Source of the DNA: Dugong dugon
Lineage: Eukaryota > Chordata > Mammalia > Sirenia > Dugongidae
Assembly (NCBI GenBank): GCA_030035585.1
Contig: CM057477.1
Location: 62,725,447 to 62,789,446, forward strand
Length of the DNA stretch: 64,000 bases
Reading direction: 5' to 3'
Each line of letters begins with the position of its first letter. The first letter of the stretch is position 1. The notes under the pieces were generated by a model. The model saw only the letters and a list, made by a program, of their open reading frames with translations, was not told the DNA's origin and made no database searches. Shown in pieces: positions 23,780 through 34,899 of the stretch. The position numbers and the translations under genes are program-made.

Positions 23780-25443
23780 TTTGTAAATGTTTTGATATTG
23801 TCTGCTGTCTTCGGGACATTCAGTAGTTATTTTTCTCGTTTATTGATTGTAGATTTGTTTGTTTCGTCCTTTTTTTTTTCTTTCTAAATTTGGCTATGTC
23901 TGAGCAGACAAGCTGTGTGTTCTTTCTTGTTTGCATGTCTGTGGGCACGATACTTTTCACCTTCTTCTCTAACTGGCAGGGTCAGTCACTCAGATATGGC
24001 ACAGCAGTGTAGGTCTAGCTGAAGAGGAGTTGCTGGGATAGGTTGTTTGTGGCACTTACCAAAGCCACCAGGGAGGGTCGGTAATCCATCCAGGGCAGGT
24101 TCCAGTAGGCTGTGCCTGTGCTGCTTGGTGGTGTGATGTTAAGTGCACGGTGTAGGTCAGCAGGATGGAAGGGGGAGATGGTGATGTGTGGAGCTAAGAT
24201 GGGTATGGGAGAGAGGAGAGAAGAACAGGAGCCAAAAACATACAAACAAACAAAAAAGAATGCTAGGGGAGCTGGCCGTTGGAGTGGAGAGATGAGAGAC
24301 TATGAAATGGAGAAAAACAAAAAGGGGAAGAGGAAGAAAAAAAGAAAAGAATGAATAAATAAAAATTGGAAAGGTTAAAGAACAGCAAAGTTCCCAGAGA
24401 TCCCACCGGTGTGGCTATGAGGTCTGGGGAAGTTGTTCTCAGGTGTTACAGTACAGCCTGGCTATAAGGCATAGAGGTATACAACGCCAGGTATTCAGGG
24501 AACAGAAAGAGAAGGAAGATATAGAGAGATGAGAAACTGAGTAATGAAGAAAGACAAAAAGGGAAAAAGAAGGAAAATAAAACAAAACAAATTTAAAAAA
24601 AAGAAGAACAAGAACAAGAAAAGCCCCCAAAAAAGGGAAAAAAAAAAAAACAACGAAAAAAGAAATGTCCTCAGGGATCCCTCTGCACGTCTGTGCAAGC
24701 CGAGGGGTTAGTTTCCAAGCCATGCAGCACCGCCTGGCCAGAACGGGTTCCCAATTCAAGAAAAGGAAAAGAAAACAAACGAACAAAAGCCCCGAGATCC
24801 CACCAGCACGCAGCCCAGACCAGGAAGCAGCTCCACACTCGAATGGAGCTCCACAGCCCCTCAGGAAGAAGCAAAGATGGCGCACAGAGCCAGGTATTTG
24901 AGCAAAAGAAGAGGGAGGTGGTAAGAGGTAAGGAAGAAATCAAAAGAAGTGAAAAAAAGCAACATCAGCAGCCAATAAATGGCACTCAGAGAGCCAGCCC
25001 GTTTGGGTGGGTGGGATCCAAGCAGCCGTGATTCCCGGACAAGAGATTGTGGCCGCGGGAAGCAGAGGAGGCCGAGTGGGGGTGAAGAAGGGTGGGGGAG
25101 TGGGAAAGGGTATATCGCAAATTACTGGTTCTTTTGTCTCCCGCTGGAAGCTCCATGAAGCTGCTTTCTCATACCCCGTTTGCTGGTCTCCAATAGGAGT
25201 CCAAGATGGCAGATCCACACTGCGTTAGCTGATAGGGGACCTCTGCATGAATCTCTCCTCGCTCTCCGTTCTCTGTCAGTTTTATCACTCCATTTTGTGC
25301 TTGGCTGAGTTCTTTATCTCTTCATTTGATGTTTTAGGGTTTCAGGATTGTTGTTTTCTTTGTTCGGCTTAGTTTTTTGGATCTTTGCTGTGGAGGGACA
25401 GCATGGTACTTCTGCCTAGAGCGCCATTTTGCCAGAAGTCCTC
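23780..25443 (-). promoter_or_regulatory. L1 5' UTR / internal promoter region
   Basis: Leader of the large L1. The minus strand begins 'GAGGACTTCTGGC' followed by AAAATGGCGC, a YY1-type initiator motif as in other mammalian L1s. GC-richer segments lie at 24660-25210 and A-rich ones at 24540-24660. On the opposite strand AAGATGGC motifs occur at 24874-24881 and 25203-25210. The long frames here (24439-25218, both strands) have no domain and are UTR artefacts. Confidence 0.75.
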
Positions 25444-25668
25444 TCCATAGGGTTTTCATTGGCTGATTTTTGGAAGATTGCCAGGCCTTTCTTCCTAGTC
25501 TATCTTAGTCTGGAAGCTCTGGTGAAACCTATTCAGCCTCATATCAACATGCAATCCTCCGCTGACAGCTAGATGGTGGTAATGCATGAAGTGCATTGGT
25601 CAGGAATTGAACCCGGGCCTTCAGCATGGGAGGTGAACCTCCTACCACTGAACCACCAATACCCCGTA

Positions 25669-25871
25669 AACCAGTTGCCATTGAGTCAGTTCTGACTCAT
25701 GACTACCCCACGCGTGTCAGAATAGAACTGTGCTCCATAGGGTTTTCAATGGCTGATTTTTCAGAAGTAAATCACCTGGCCATTCTTCCAAGGTGCCTCT
25801 GGGCAGACTTGAACCTCCAGCCTTCTGGTTAGCACTGGGCACAGTAACCATTGGCACCACCCAGCGACTCC
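25669..25871 (-). mobile_element. AfroSINE-type SINE
   Basis: The plus strand reads 'AACCAGTTGCCATTGAGTCAG', then 'TCCATAGGGTTTTCAATGGC', 'CTTGAACCTCCAGCCTTCTGG' and 'CCCAGCGACTCC'. It abuts the tRNA-Gly SINE in the same orientation. Confidence 0.9.
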
Positions 25872-26061
25872 ATTGTTTCTCTTAGATCACCATTTATTCA
25901 ATCCACCCAGCCAGGCAGTGTGTCCACCACACTACACAGCCCCCTTTATGAAGATCCCTGGGGGAATTGTGACACAGAGGTCTCAGGACCAGGCAAAGCG
26001 ACACAACTATTAACACATCCATTCATTTCACCAATATTTACTGAGCCCCTCCCTTCATCAA

Positions 26062-26528
26062 AGACCCTGGATGGTGCAAACAGTTAAACGCATGACTACT
26101 AACCAAAAGTTTGGCAGTTTGAACCCAGCCAGAGGCACTTGGAAGAAAGGCCATTGAAAACCCTATGGAAAAATAATATCACCCATGAGGACTGTGCTCC
26201 TCAAAATAATCATCTAGATGAAACCAAATAGTTAACATTTACTCTAGACCAAAGATGAGAAGGCTAGAGGGGACAGGGAAGCTAGATTAATGGAAACAAA
26301 ACCACCAAAATGGAAATAACGAGAATGCTGATATATTGTGAAGAATATACTCAATGTCACTGAACAGTATGTATAGAAATTGTTAAATGAGAACTTAATT
26401 TCCTGTGTAAACTTTCACCCAAAACACAGTAAAATATTAGAAAAGAAAACCCTATGGAACACAATTCTACTCTGACACACATGAGGCCGCCATGAGTCAG
26501 AGTCGACTCGACAGCAATTGGTTTGGTT
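26062..26528 (+). mobile_element. AfroSINE-type SINE, split by an L1 3' end
   Basis: Halves at 26062-26170 and 26445-26528 join to a normal sense SINE ending 'GAGTCGACTCGACAGCAATTGG'. The interruption is flanked by a perfect 15-bp duplication GAAAACCCTATGGAA at 26156-26170 and 26445-26459. Confidence 0.95.
26171..26444 (+). mobile_element. Short 5'-truncated L1 insertion (3' end only)
   Basis: Matches 12991-13240 and the end of the L1 3' UTR near 44900-45140 ('TAAACTTTCACCCAAAACAC'), ends in an A-rich tail, and is bounded by the 15-bp target duplication. Only about 274 bp were copied. Confidence 0.9.
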
Positions 26529-27229
26529 ATTTTTGTTTTCTCTGTGTCAGGCACTCTAGGTGGCTGGAGTCAAGGTCTGGAGAGCAGACAGACCAAGCAA
26601 TCACAGGCTAGTGGCAGTACAGCTACACCCAGGCAGCAGGGAGCAGCAGTACTCTCTAACCCACCTCAGGGGCAGGGGAAGCTTCCTAGAGGAAGAGGCA
26701 ATTGAGCTGAGCTGTGAGGGAAAGACTGAGAGAAGGAAATAGCTGGGCCGAGGAAAGGGTAAGTTTGGCTTCTCTACGTTGTAGAGTAACCATGGCTGCT
26801 GGGAGTTGAGGAAGGTGTGAGACAGAAAAAGGAGCTTGGGCTTTATCCAAGGGCAATAGGAATTCACTGAAAAATTTTAAGGCAGAAGTGATTTGATCAG
26901 ACTGATCATATTTCCTTCTTTCTTTGACAGCTTGGAAGAACAAAATCAAATTTGCAGCCCACTGCTAGCAACTATAGAGGGCCCTATGTGTGCGTTTTGG
27001 AGATCAGTTTACCCTTCCATCAACTTATTATCCCTTTACTCCAATGTCCTCATTCATTAACTCTCTAACATGTTGTACTCCGTGTATCCCTGCAAGCCAC
27101 ATCAAATAAGATAAATACACCATCTTCATGCAGTTACTCTCATAACAGCTTTTGAGCTAAATATTTGTATCCCCATTAGACAGAAGGGAATATTCAGGCT
27201 CAGAAAAATGAAGTAAATTTCCCATGGTC
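26529..27229. other. No gene seen
   Basis: Unique-looking sequence; overlapping short frames on both strands without domains. Confidence 0.5.
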
Positions 27230-27432
27230 TTAAGACCAGTTGCTATCAAGTCAACTCCAACTCATGGCAACCCCATGTGTGTCAGACTGGAACTGTGTTC
27301 CACAGGGTTTTCAATGGCTGATTTTTCAGTAGATCACCAGGCCTTTCTTCTAAGGAGACTCTGGGTGCACTTGAACCTCCAACATTTCGTTAACAGTTTA
27401 GCACGTTAACTGTTTGCACACCAGGGACTCCA
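27230..27432 (-). mobile_element. AfroSINE-type SINE
   Basis: The plus strand reads 'CCAGTTGCTATCAAGTCAAC', then 'CACAGGGTTTTCAATGGCTG', 'TTGAACCTCCAACATTTCG' and 'CACACCAGGGACTCC'. Confidence 0.9.
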
Positions 27433-27754
27433 CCCACGATTTTACAATCAATTAATTATTTTGGGCTTGCTCCCCAACAGATTGCAAACACAAACAAGGG
27501 CAGAGACTGTGTCTGCTGGGGTCACAAAGAGTGTGCCCTTGGCCTCAGGCACAGTGGCTTAGATGCAGGAGGCCTCAGGTGGTGTTTGTTGACTGACTGA
27601 CTGACGCACCCTGCTCGTAACTCTCAGAGACTGGGTTAAAGCCAGGGCAGCCCATTTTAGACCTGAGAGCTGTCCCCTTGACCTCTGTCCCCTCAACCTC
27701 TACTTTGGCTTCTCACCTTGCTGTGGACTCTACCTCTCCCCCTGCCTTTTACAT
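27433..27754. other. No gene seen
   Basis: A short unique-looking interval. It contains a GACTGACTGACTGAC run at about 27590-27604 and pyrimidine-rich text before the L1 tail. Confidence 0.5.
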
Positions 27755-29211
27755 ATTTTTTTTTTAATCTAAATTTTATTTATTTTGTTGTTGTTGTTAA
27801 AAATATAGACAGCAAAACATACACCAATTCAACCATTTCTACATGTACCATTTAGTGACATTAGTTACTTTCTTCGAGTTGTTCAACCATCCTCACCCTC
27901 TTCTGAGTTGTTCATCCCTCATTAACATAAACTCCCTGCTCCCTAATCTTTCAGGTTGCTGTTGTCAGTTTGATGCCATACAGATAAAAAGCGCAATGTT
28001 TAAAAGAGCACAATGCTCAAGGCAGAAATTTTTTATTAGTTAAGCCAAACTATTATTTGGTTTTAAGAAGATTTCAGGGGATATTTTTGATTTAAGTTTT
28101 AAAGGTTATCTCAGGGCAATAGTTTCAGGGGTTCGTCTACTGTCCATGGCTCCAGAAAGTCTGGAGTCCATGAGAATTTGAAATTTTGTTCTGCATTTTC
28201 CTCCTTTTGATCAGTATTCGTCTATGGACTCTTTGATCAAAATGTTCAGTAATGGTAGCTGGCACCATCCATTTCCTCTGGTCTCATGAAAACAATTAAC
28301 CACACATTCCATATCCTTCTCCTGTTCCTGACTCTCGTTCTTTCTCTGTTGCTCCAGGTGAATAGAGACCAATTGTTGTGCCTTGGATGGCTGCTTGCAA
28401 GCTTTTAAGACCCCAGGCACTATACGTCCAATTAGGAGATAGAATAGAAGTCTAAACACGTTATTAGGCCAATTAACTGGGATGTCCCATAAAACCATGG
28501 CCCTAAACTTCCAAACCAAGAAACAAAATAGCACAAGGTATTTAGTTGTATATAAGAAGCCTCAGCAGCTACTTTTTTTTTTTTCATTGTCATAAATATA
28601 TCTGTCACACAACTTTTGCCAATTCAACTTTTTACAGGTCTACAACTTATTGACAGCAATTACGATAATCGGCTGTGCAACTCTACCTTAATCAATGTGA
28701 TTTTTCCATCACTGTTAACTCCCGTTTCCCCCCTCCCTCCTGTGCCTGGTAACCACTACTAGACTTGGGTCTCTATACATTTGCCTATTCTTGTCTTTTT
28801 ATATAGATGAGGTCATGCAATACTTGTCCTTTTATGATTGACCTATTTCACTCAGCATATAATGACACCAAGCTCCATCCATATTGCAACATGTATCAAG
28901 ACTTCATTTTTCCTACTGGCTGAGTAGTATTTCATTGCATGTATGTACCACATTTTGGTTTTCCATTCATCTATTGATGGGCATTTAGGTTGCTTCCATC
29001 TTTTGGCTGTTGTGAATAGTTTTGCAATGAACATTGGTGTCTAAGTCTCTGAGTCTCTGCTGTCAAGTCTATTGAGTATATATATACCTAGCAGTAGAAT
29101 TGCTTGGTCATATGATAGTTCTATTTTCAGTTCTTTTGAGGAAATTCCACACTGTTTTCCACAACGGCTGTACCATTTTGCATTCCCACCAGCAATGGAT
29201 TAGAAAAAATT

Positions 29212-29379
29212 TAAAAAACCCACTGACATCAAGTCCATTCCAACTCATAGTGACCCCATAGGGGTTCCAAGGCTGTAAATCTCTACAGAAGCAGACTGCC
29301 ACAGCCTTCTCCCACAGAGCCGCTGGTAGTTTTGAACCACCAAACTTTTGGTTGGCAGTCAATCGCTTTAACCACCAGG
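29212..29379 (-). mobile_element. AfroSINE-type SINE inside L1
   Basis: The plus strand reads 'AAAACCCACTGACATCAAGTCC', then 'GTTTTGAACCACCAAACTTTTGG' and 'TTTAACCACCAGG'. The L1 text 'CAGCAATGGAT' before it and 'TTGGATAAGGGTTCC' after it show where it entered. Confidence 0.85.
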
Positions 29380-29929
29380 ATTGGATAAGGGTTCCAGTTT
29401 CCCACATCCTCGCCAACATTTGTTATTTTCTGGGTTTTTTTCTTTGTTTGTTTTCTTAGCCGTCCTAGTGGGAGTGAAATGGTGTCTCATTGTGGTTTCG
29501 ATTTGCATCTCGCTGATGGCTAATGATGATGAGCATCTTTTCTTGTGTTTGGTGCTCAATTAAATGTCCTCTTTGGTGAAATGTCTGTTCAAGTGCTTTG
29601 TCCATTTTATGATTGCGTTATTTGTCCTTTTGTTGTGAAGTTGTCAAAGGTTTACGTATATTTCAGTTATTAGATTCTTATCCAATATATGGTTTCCGAA
29701 GATGTTCTCCTAGTTGATAGCTTCTCTTTTCACTTTGATGTCTTTTCACTTTTGATGAACAAGTTTTTCATTTTTGTGAAATTTCATTATTTGTCTTTTG
29801 CTGTTTGTGCTTTTGTTATCATATTAGATAATTCATTGTTAAAAGCTAGCCCTGACAGCATTGCCTATGCATTTTCTTCTAAGAATTTTATGGTTTTAGT
29901 TTGCACATTTGGGTCCTTAATCCATTTTG

Positions 29930-31264
29930 TGCCATGTTTGTGCCCATTCCAAAGAAAGGCGATCCGACAGAATGCGGAAATTATCAAACAATATCATTAA
30001 TCTCACACCCAAGTAAAATTTTACTGAAGATAATTCAAAAACGGTTGCCGCAGTACATCGACAGGGAACTGCCAGAAATTCAAGCTGGATTCCAAAGAGG
30101 ATGTGGAACAAAGGATATCACTGGTGATGTCAGATGGATATTGGCTGAAAGCAGAGAATACCAGAAAGATGTTTACCTGTGTTTTATTGACTATGCAAAG
30201 GTGTTCAGCTGTGTGGATCATAACTAATTACGGCTAACATTGCAAACAATGGGAATTCCAGAACACTTAATTGTGCTCATGAGAAACCTGTACATAGACC
30301 AAAAGGCAGTCATTGGAACAGAACAAGGGGATACTGCATGGTTTAAATTCAGGAAAGTTGTGCACTGGGGTTATATCCTTTCATCATACTTATTCAATCT
30401 GTATGCTGAGCAAATAATCCGAGAAGCTGGACTATATGAAGAAGAACAGGGCATCAGGATTGGAGGAAGACTCATTAACAACCTACAATACGCAGATGAC
30501 ACAACCTTGCTTGCCGAAAGTGAAGGAGACTTGAAGCACTTACTGATGAATCAAAGACTACAGCCTTCAGTGTGGATTACACCTCAGCATAAAGAAAACA
30601 AAAATCCTCACAACTGGACCTATAAGCAATATCATGATAAACGGAGAAAAGATTGAAGTTGTCAAGGATTTCATTTGACTTGGATCCACAATCAACACCC
30701 ATGGAGGCAGCAGTCAAGAAATCAAACGATGCATTGCATTGGGCAAATCTGCTGCGAAAGACTTCTTGTTAGTGTTAAAAAGGAAAGATGTCACCTTGAA
30801 GACTAAGGGGCGCCTGACCCAAGCCATGGTGTTTTCAATTGCCTCATCTGCATGCCAAAGCTGGACAATGAAATAAGGAAGATCAAAGAAGAATTGAAGC
30901 CTTTAAATTATGGTGTTAGTGAAGAATATTGAATATACCATGGACTGCCGGAAGAACAAATCTGTCTTGGAAGAAGTACAGCCAGAATGCTCCTTAGATA
31001 GGAGGATGGTGAGACTTCATCTCACTTGCTTTGGGCATGTGGGACCAGTCCCTAGAGAAAGACATCATGCTTGGTAAAGTAGAGGGTCAGTGAAAAAAGA
31101 TGAAGACCCTCAATGAGATGGATTAACACAATGGCTACAAAAAAAGGATTCAAGCATAGCAATGATTGTGAGGATGGCACAGGACCGGGCAATGTTTCTC
31201 TCTGTTATACAAAGGGTTGCTGTGAGTCAGATACGATTCAATGGCACCTATCAACAACAACAAC
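29930..31264 (+). mobile_element. RTE-class LINE, truncated, reverse transcriptase remnant
   Basis: Encodes broken RTE reverse transcriptase. The first frame (to 30227) has 'PIPKKGDPTECGNYQTISLI' and 'CFIDYAKVF'. The second (30240-30656) has the catalytic 'YADDT'. A stop at about 30226-30228 and an altered residue after 'FIDYAKVF' (Ser where Asp is usual) mark it as dead. The 3' part continues to a (CAA)n tail. An 11-bp repeat AATCCATTTTG flanks it (29919-29929, 31265-31275), inside an L1 and antisense to it. Confidence 0.92.
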
Positions 31265-32549
31265 AATCCATTTTGAATTTGTTTTTGTGTATGGTCCCTG
31301 TTTCATTTTTCTGCATGCGGAAATCCAATTTTCCCAACACCATTTATTGAAGAGACTCTTCTTTCCCTATCAAATGAACTTAGTATCCTTGTCAAAAATC
31401 AGTGGACCATGGATGTGTAGATTTATTTCTGGACTCTCAATTCTATTCCATTGGTCTACGTGTCTGTTGTTATACCAATATTAGGCTGTTTTGATTACTG
31501 TAGCTGTTGTAAAATCTAGTAGTGTGAGTCCTTTCAACATTGCTTTAGCTATTCGAGGCCTCTTGCCATTCCATATAAAGTTGTGGATTGTTTTTTCCAT
31601 TTCTGTAAAGAAAGCTATAGGAAATTTGATCAAGATCATGTTGAATCTGTAGATCACTTTGGGTAGTATTGACATCCTAACAATATCAAGTCTTCCAATC
31701 CATGAACATGAAACATCCTTCCATTTATTAAAAAGTCTTCTTTAATTTCTTTTAGCAGTGTTTTATAATTTTCATTGTATAAATCCTTTACATTCCTGGT
31801 TGGATTTATTCCTAGGTATTTTACTGTCTTAGATACTATTGTAAATGGAATTGTTTCCATAATTTCCCTTTCAGATTTCTCATTGCTGGTGTATAGAAGC
31901 ACAACTAATTTTTTTTGTTGACCTTGTACCCTGCAACTTTGCTAAATTCCTCTATTAGCTCTAGATGTTTTCTTGTGGACTCTTAGGGATTTTCTGTATA
32001 TAGGGTCATATCATCCATGAATAGAGATAATTTTATTTCTTCTTTTCCAATCTGGATATCTTTTATTTCTTTTTCTTTCCTTATTCCTCTGACTAGGACT
32101 TCTAATACAATATTCAGTAGAGGTGGAGAGAGCAGTCACTCTTGTCTTATTCCCGATTTCAAGGGGAAAGCTCTCAGTCTTTCTCCACTAAGCTTAATTT
32201 GGCTGTTAGCTTTTCATCTATGCCCTGAATCATATTGAGGAATTTCCCTTCTATTCCAATCTTCTTTAGGGTTTTCATCAAGAAAGGTGTTGGATTTTAT
32301 CAAATGCTTTTTCTGCATCCATATAGATGATCACATGGTTCTCTTCCTTTGTTCTATGGATGTGGTGTATTATGTTGATTTTCTAATGTGAACCATCCCT
32401 GCATTCCTGGAATAAATCCCACTTGGTCATGGTGTATGACCCTTTTAATATGCTGTTGGGTTCTGTTCACTAGTATTTTGTTGAAGATTTTAGCACATAC
32501 AACATGTTTTTAAAAAGCAGTCATTTAATTTTTAGGTACACCAAGTTAC

Positions 32550-32720
32550 TTAAACCAGGCTCAGAGTTGGTTGCCTTTATAACTAGACTTTTAGGACTAG
32601 AAGAAACCTGAGTGATGATTCTGATCTATATGATTCATTTTATGGTGAGTTGATAGAGGCCCAGAGAGAGTAGGTGGCTCCCTAAGGTTACACAGCTAGT
32701 TAACAGCAAGTTGGGGACCC
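32550..32720 (-). repeat. MIR-family remnant
   Basis: Plus-strand text 'GATAGAGGCCCAGAGAGAG' and 'GGTTACACAGCTAGTTAACAGC' corresponds to a MIR core read in reverse. Diverged. Confidence 0.55.
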
Positions 32721-32777
32721 TGAAAGTTCTTGTACAGTGTTTAGAATTTTGCTTTGTTCGCTTAGAAGCATAAATAG

Positions 32778-32940
32778 ACCACTTTTATGGAGTTGACTCT
32801 AACTCGTGGTGACTCCATAGGGTTTTCAGTGGCTGATTTTTTGGAAGCAGATCACCAGGCCTTTCTTCCAAGCTTCCTCTGGGTAGATCTGAAAGGTTAG
32901 CAGTCATGCACATTAACCATTTGCTCCTCCCAGGAACTCC
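32778..32940 (-). mobile_element. AfroSINE-type SINE
   Basis: The plus strand reads 'GGAGTTGACTCTAACTCGTGG', 'TCCATAGGGTTTTCAGTGGC' and 'CTCCCAGGAACTCC'. The middle is shortened. Confidence 0.88.
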
Positions 32941-33134
32941 AGAAAATAGTAAATGTTTAATTTGGCTTGCTCATTAAACTAAGTTGTTTGATATATTTTG
33001 GTTCGGTGAGAATTTATTTTTAAAAAGACTTTAAAGCACAGCCCTGTGGTTTGTTCTACCCACCATCCTGCCTCAGATACTCTTGACCCAGAGAGAAACA
33101 AACTAGAAAACATTCTTACATCCTCAGATAGTAT

Positions 33135-33329
33135 GTTGTTGTTGTTTCCTGTCGAGTTGATTCCAACCCACAGTGACTCTTCATGACAGAATAGAGCTGG
33201 TTTCCTTGGCAGTAACCTTTATGAAGCATATCTCCAGGTCTTTTCTCCCGCAGAGCTGCTGGTGGGTTCGAACCACCGACTTTTTGGTTAGCAGCTGAGC
33301 ACTTAACCATTGTGCCACCCAGGCTCCTG
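33135..33329 (-). mobile_element. AfroSINE-type SINE
   Basis: The plus strand reads 'TTGTTGTTGTTTCCTGTCGAG', 'GGGTTCGAACCACCGAC' and 'GCCACCCAGGCTCC'. It is flanked by a 7-bp repeat GATAGTA at 33127-33133 and 33333-33339. Confidence 0.9.
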
Positions 33330-33339
33330 GTGGATAGTA

Positions 33340-33845
33340 CACATAGTAGTTATATATAGACAATCTCATTGGATGAAGGGAGGGAGTACAAGAATGAATG
33401 ATATCATAAAACCCTGTCTATTAGCTTAGCCCAGAATCAGAACATATCACTTCTACAGGACCCCCAGCCCTGTGCAGCCACCTGCGGGCTCTCTGTGTGG
33501 GCCCCCTGTTGCTAGATTCATAACAACCAAGAGGAACCAGCTCCACCAGGCCCCTGTCCCCTGCCTGCCTCCCAGCATGACCCCCAGCACCACCCCAGTG
33601 TGGCTCCACTTGGCAGGGGACTAGGTTCCTCCCATTATCTTCACTGGAGAGGCATGCTTGCTTAACCAAACTGTGAAGGATTACTGGAATCTGCTTACTA
33701 ATGGTGGGGCAGAGGTGCCCCCACGGTCCTAGAGGGAGCCACAAATGGTTTGCTCTTCCTGAAGGAGGCTCAGTAAATATTTGTGGAGTAAAGGCAAGAA
33801 AGTAAGTATTATTTACAGCTGAGATACAGTCAATCTCTATGTGGT
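33340..33845. other. No gene seen
   Basis: Unique-looking. The minus-strand frame at 33421-33744 (107 residues) has no domain or splice support. Confidence 0.5.
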
Positions 33846-34310
33846 GCGATTAATTATTTTTGTGTGTGGCCTTTCTAGCCATGGTGTTGTAACTCCCACT
33901 CAGGTGATCGTGTGATAGGGTAATTGTGGCCCACCAAGGGGACTCATCAGTTTTGCCTTAAAAGAGAGCCGATTCCAGAGCAGAGACAAGGAGCGTACCA
34001 CCAAGGAAGGAGAGACTGGCAGCAGGAGACAGCACAGTGGGCTTCCCGGCCCACGAGAGAGAAAGCTGAGGGCCTTTGCGGAGGGGCCGAGGGCCAGGGA
34101 GAGATATGCCTGAGAGCACGGCTGGGGAGAGGCTGTCCTGATGGAAGAACTGTATCCTGAGTGTTCGTGGGCCTGAATTGTAACTGTTACTTCCCTAATA
34201 AACCCCATAATTGTGAGTATGGTCTGTGAGTTCTGTGTGGCCATTGCGATGAATTATCGACTCCAGTAGAGAGTGCTGTGGGAGGGACAGTTGGTGTCAG
34301 GACTGCTAGA
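33846..34310 (+). repeat. LTR-like endogenous retrovirus remnant (family uncertain)
   Basis: The layout resembles a mammalian ERV LTR. A GC-moderate block ('GGGCTTCCCGGCCCACGAGAG') is followed by 'TACTTCCCTAATAAACCCC' (a poly(A) signal at about 34197-34202) and 'TGAGTTCTGTGTGGCCATTGC'. I see no viral genes attached. Confidence 0.45.
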
Positions 34311-34513
34311 GATGGCGGAGAGAGGAGGCTTGTCTGGCTTCTGCCTCATGGGATTTTGCCTTATGCGGTTGATCTTGGTTCTCCTTCCCCCTGGTGGGGT
34401 TGGAGGAGGTCAGACACCTCCCCCAAGCCACACTTTGAAAGAAAAAGTGTGCAAAGCCAAAGCGAAGCAACAGAATTTTCAGACATTTGACGTCAGCAGA
34501 TTCCAAAAGGCTA

Positions 34514-34720
34514 AGGAGTCCCTGCGTGGTGCAAATGGTTAACATGCTCGGCTGCTAACCAAAGGGTTGGATGATTGAGGCCATCTAGAGATGCCTCAGA
34601 AGAAAGGCCTGGCGATCTATTTTTGAAAAAAATCAGCCACTGAAATCCCTATGGAGCACAGTTCTACTCTGACACACATGAGGTCACCTTGAGTTGGAAT
34701 CAACTTCACAGCAACTCCTC
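34514..34720 (+). mobile_element. AfroSINE-type SINE
   Basis: Sense copy: 'GGAGTCCCTGCGTGGTGCAAATGG', 'CGGCTGCTAACCAAAGGGTTGG', 'GAAGAAAGGCCTGGCGATC', 'GAGCACAGTTCTACTCTGAC' and tail 'GAGTTGGAATCAACTTC'. Confidence 0.9.
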
Positions 34721-34899
34721 CAGTATGACACACAGCCTGAAAACAAAGGAACAAATAAACCCCTGCAGCTGACGCTGGTTACTGGTCCTCTAAAATAATT
34801 TTATCTCAGATACATAAAACATGCTCAAAGCAACAACTTTTGAAAAGCACAGGAGGAAGTACCATACTCATCAGTAATCCTGCCAGGTAGAGATGACCA

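Larger units (their letters stand above)
17334..25443 (-). mobile_element. Structurally full-length L1 retrotransposon, coding-dead
   Basis: This about 8.1-kb LINE-1 lies on the minus strand, with a T-run at 17331-17352 as its poly(A) tail. The perfect 13-bp repeat TCCATAGGGTTTT at 17321-17333 and 25444-25456 is its target duplication. Order on the minus strand: 5' UTR 25443-23780, ORF1 remnant 23768-22771, ORF2 remnant 22282-18533, 3' UTR about 18532-17334. The 5' terminus retains a YY1-type AAAATGGCGCTC motif 12-16 bases in. Both ORFs carry frameshifts or stops, so it cannot move itself. It is longer than the roughly 6 kb of human L1 because both UTRs are long. Confidence 0.92.
17205..25664 (-). 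mobile_element. tRNA-Gly-headed SINE, split by an 8.1-kb L1
   Basis: The two halves are 17205-17333 (tail) and 25444-25664 (body and tRNA-Gly-like head; plus strand 'GAATTGAACCCGGGCCTTCAGC' and 'CTACCACTGAACCACCAAT'). Joined, they match 7855-8205. The split is at 'TCCATAGGGTTTT', which is present on both sides as a target duplication. Confidence 0.9.
27755..32500 (-). repeat. 5'-truncated L1, split by an RTE and a SINE
   Basis: The T-rich start at 27758-27780 is the poly(A). The 3' UTR (27780-28570) is the same type as 46280-47035. ORF2 sequence follows at 28573-29918 and resumes at 31276-32500, where the reverse-transcriptase section (fragments at 31481-31902 and 31990-32500) is degraded. 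A SINE (29212-29379) and an RTE (29930-31264) lie inside. No intact frame remains. Confidence 0.88.

Noticed and set aside
24439-25228. Long frames on both strands at 24.4-25.2 kb
   Set aside because: They lie within the L1 5' UTR, which is not coding, and show no ORF0-like or other recognised domain.
29901-30656. Reverse transcriptase gene as a host or viral gene
   Set aside because: It is a truncated RTE LINE with target duplication, a stop and a changed catalytic-region residue.
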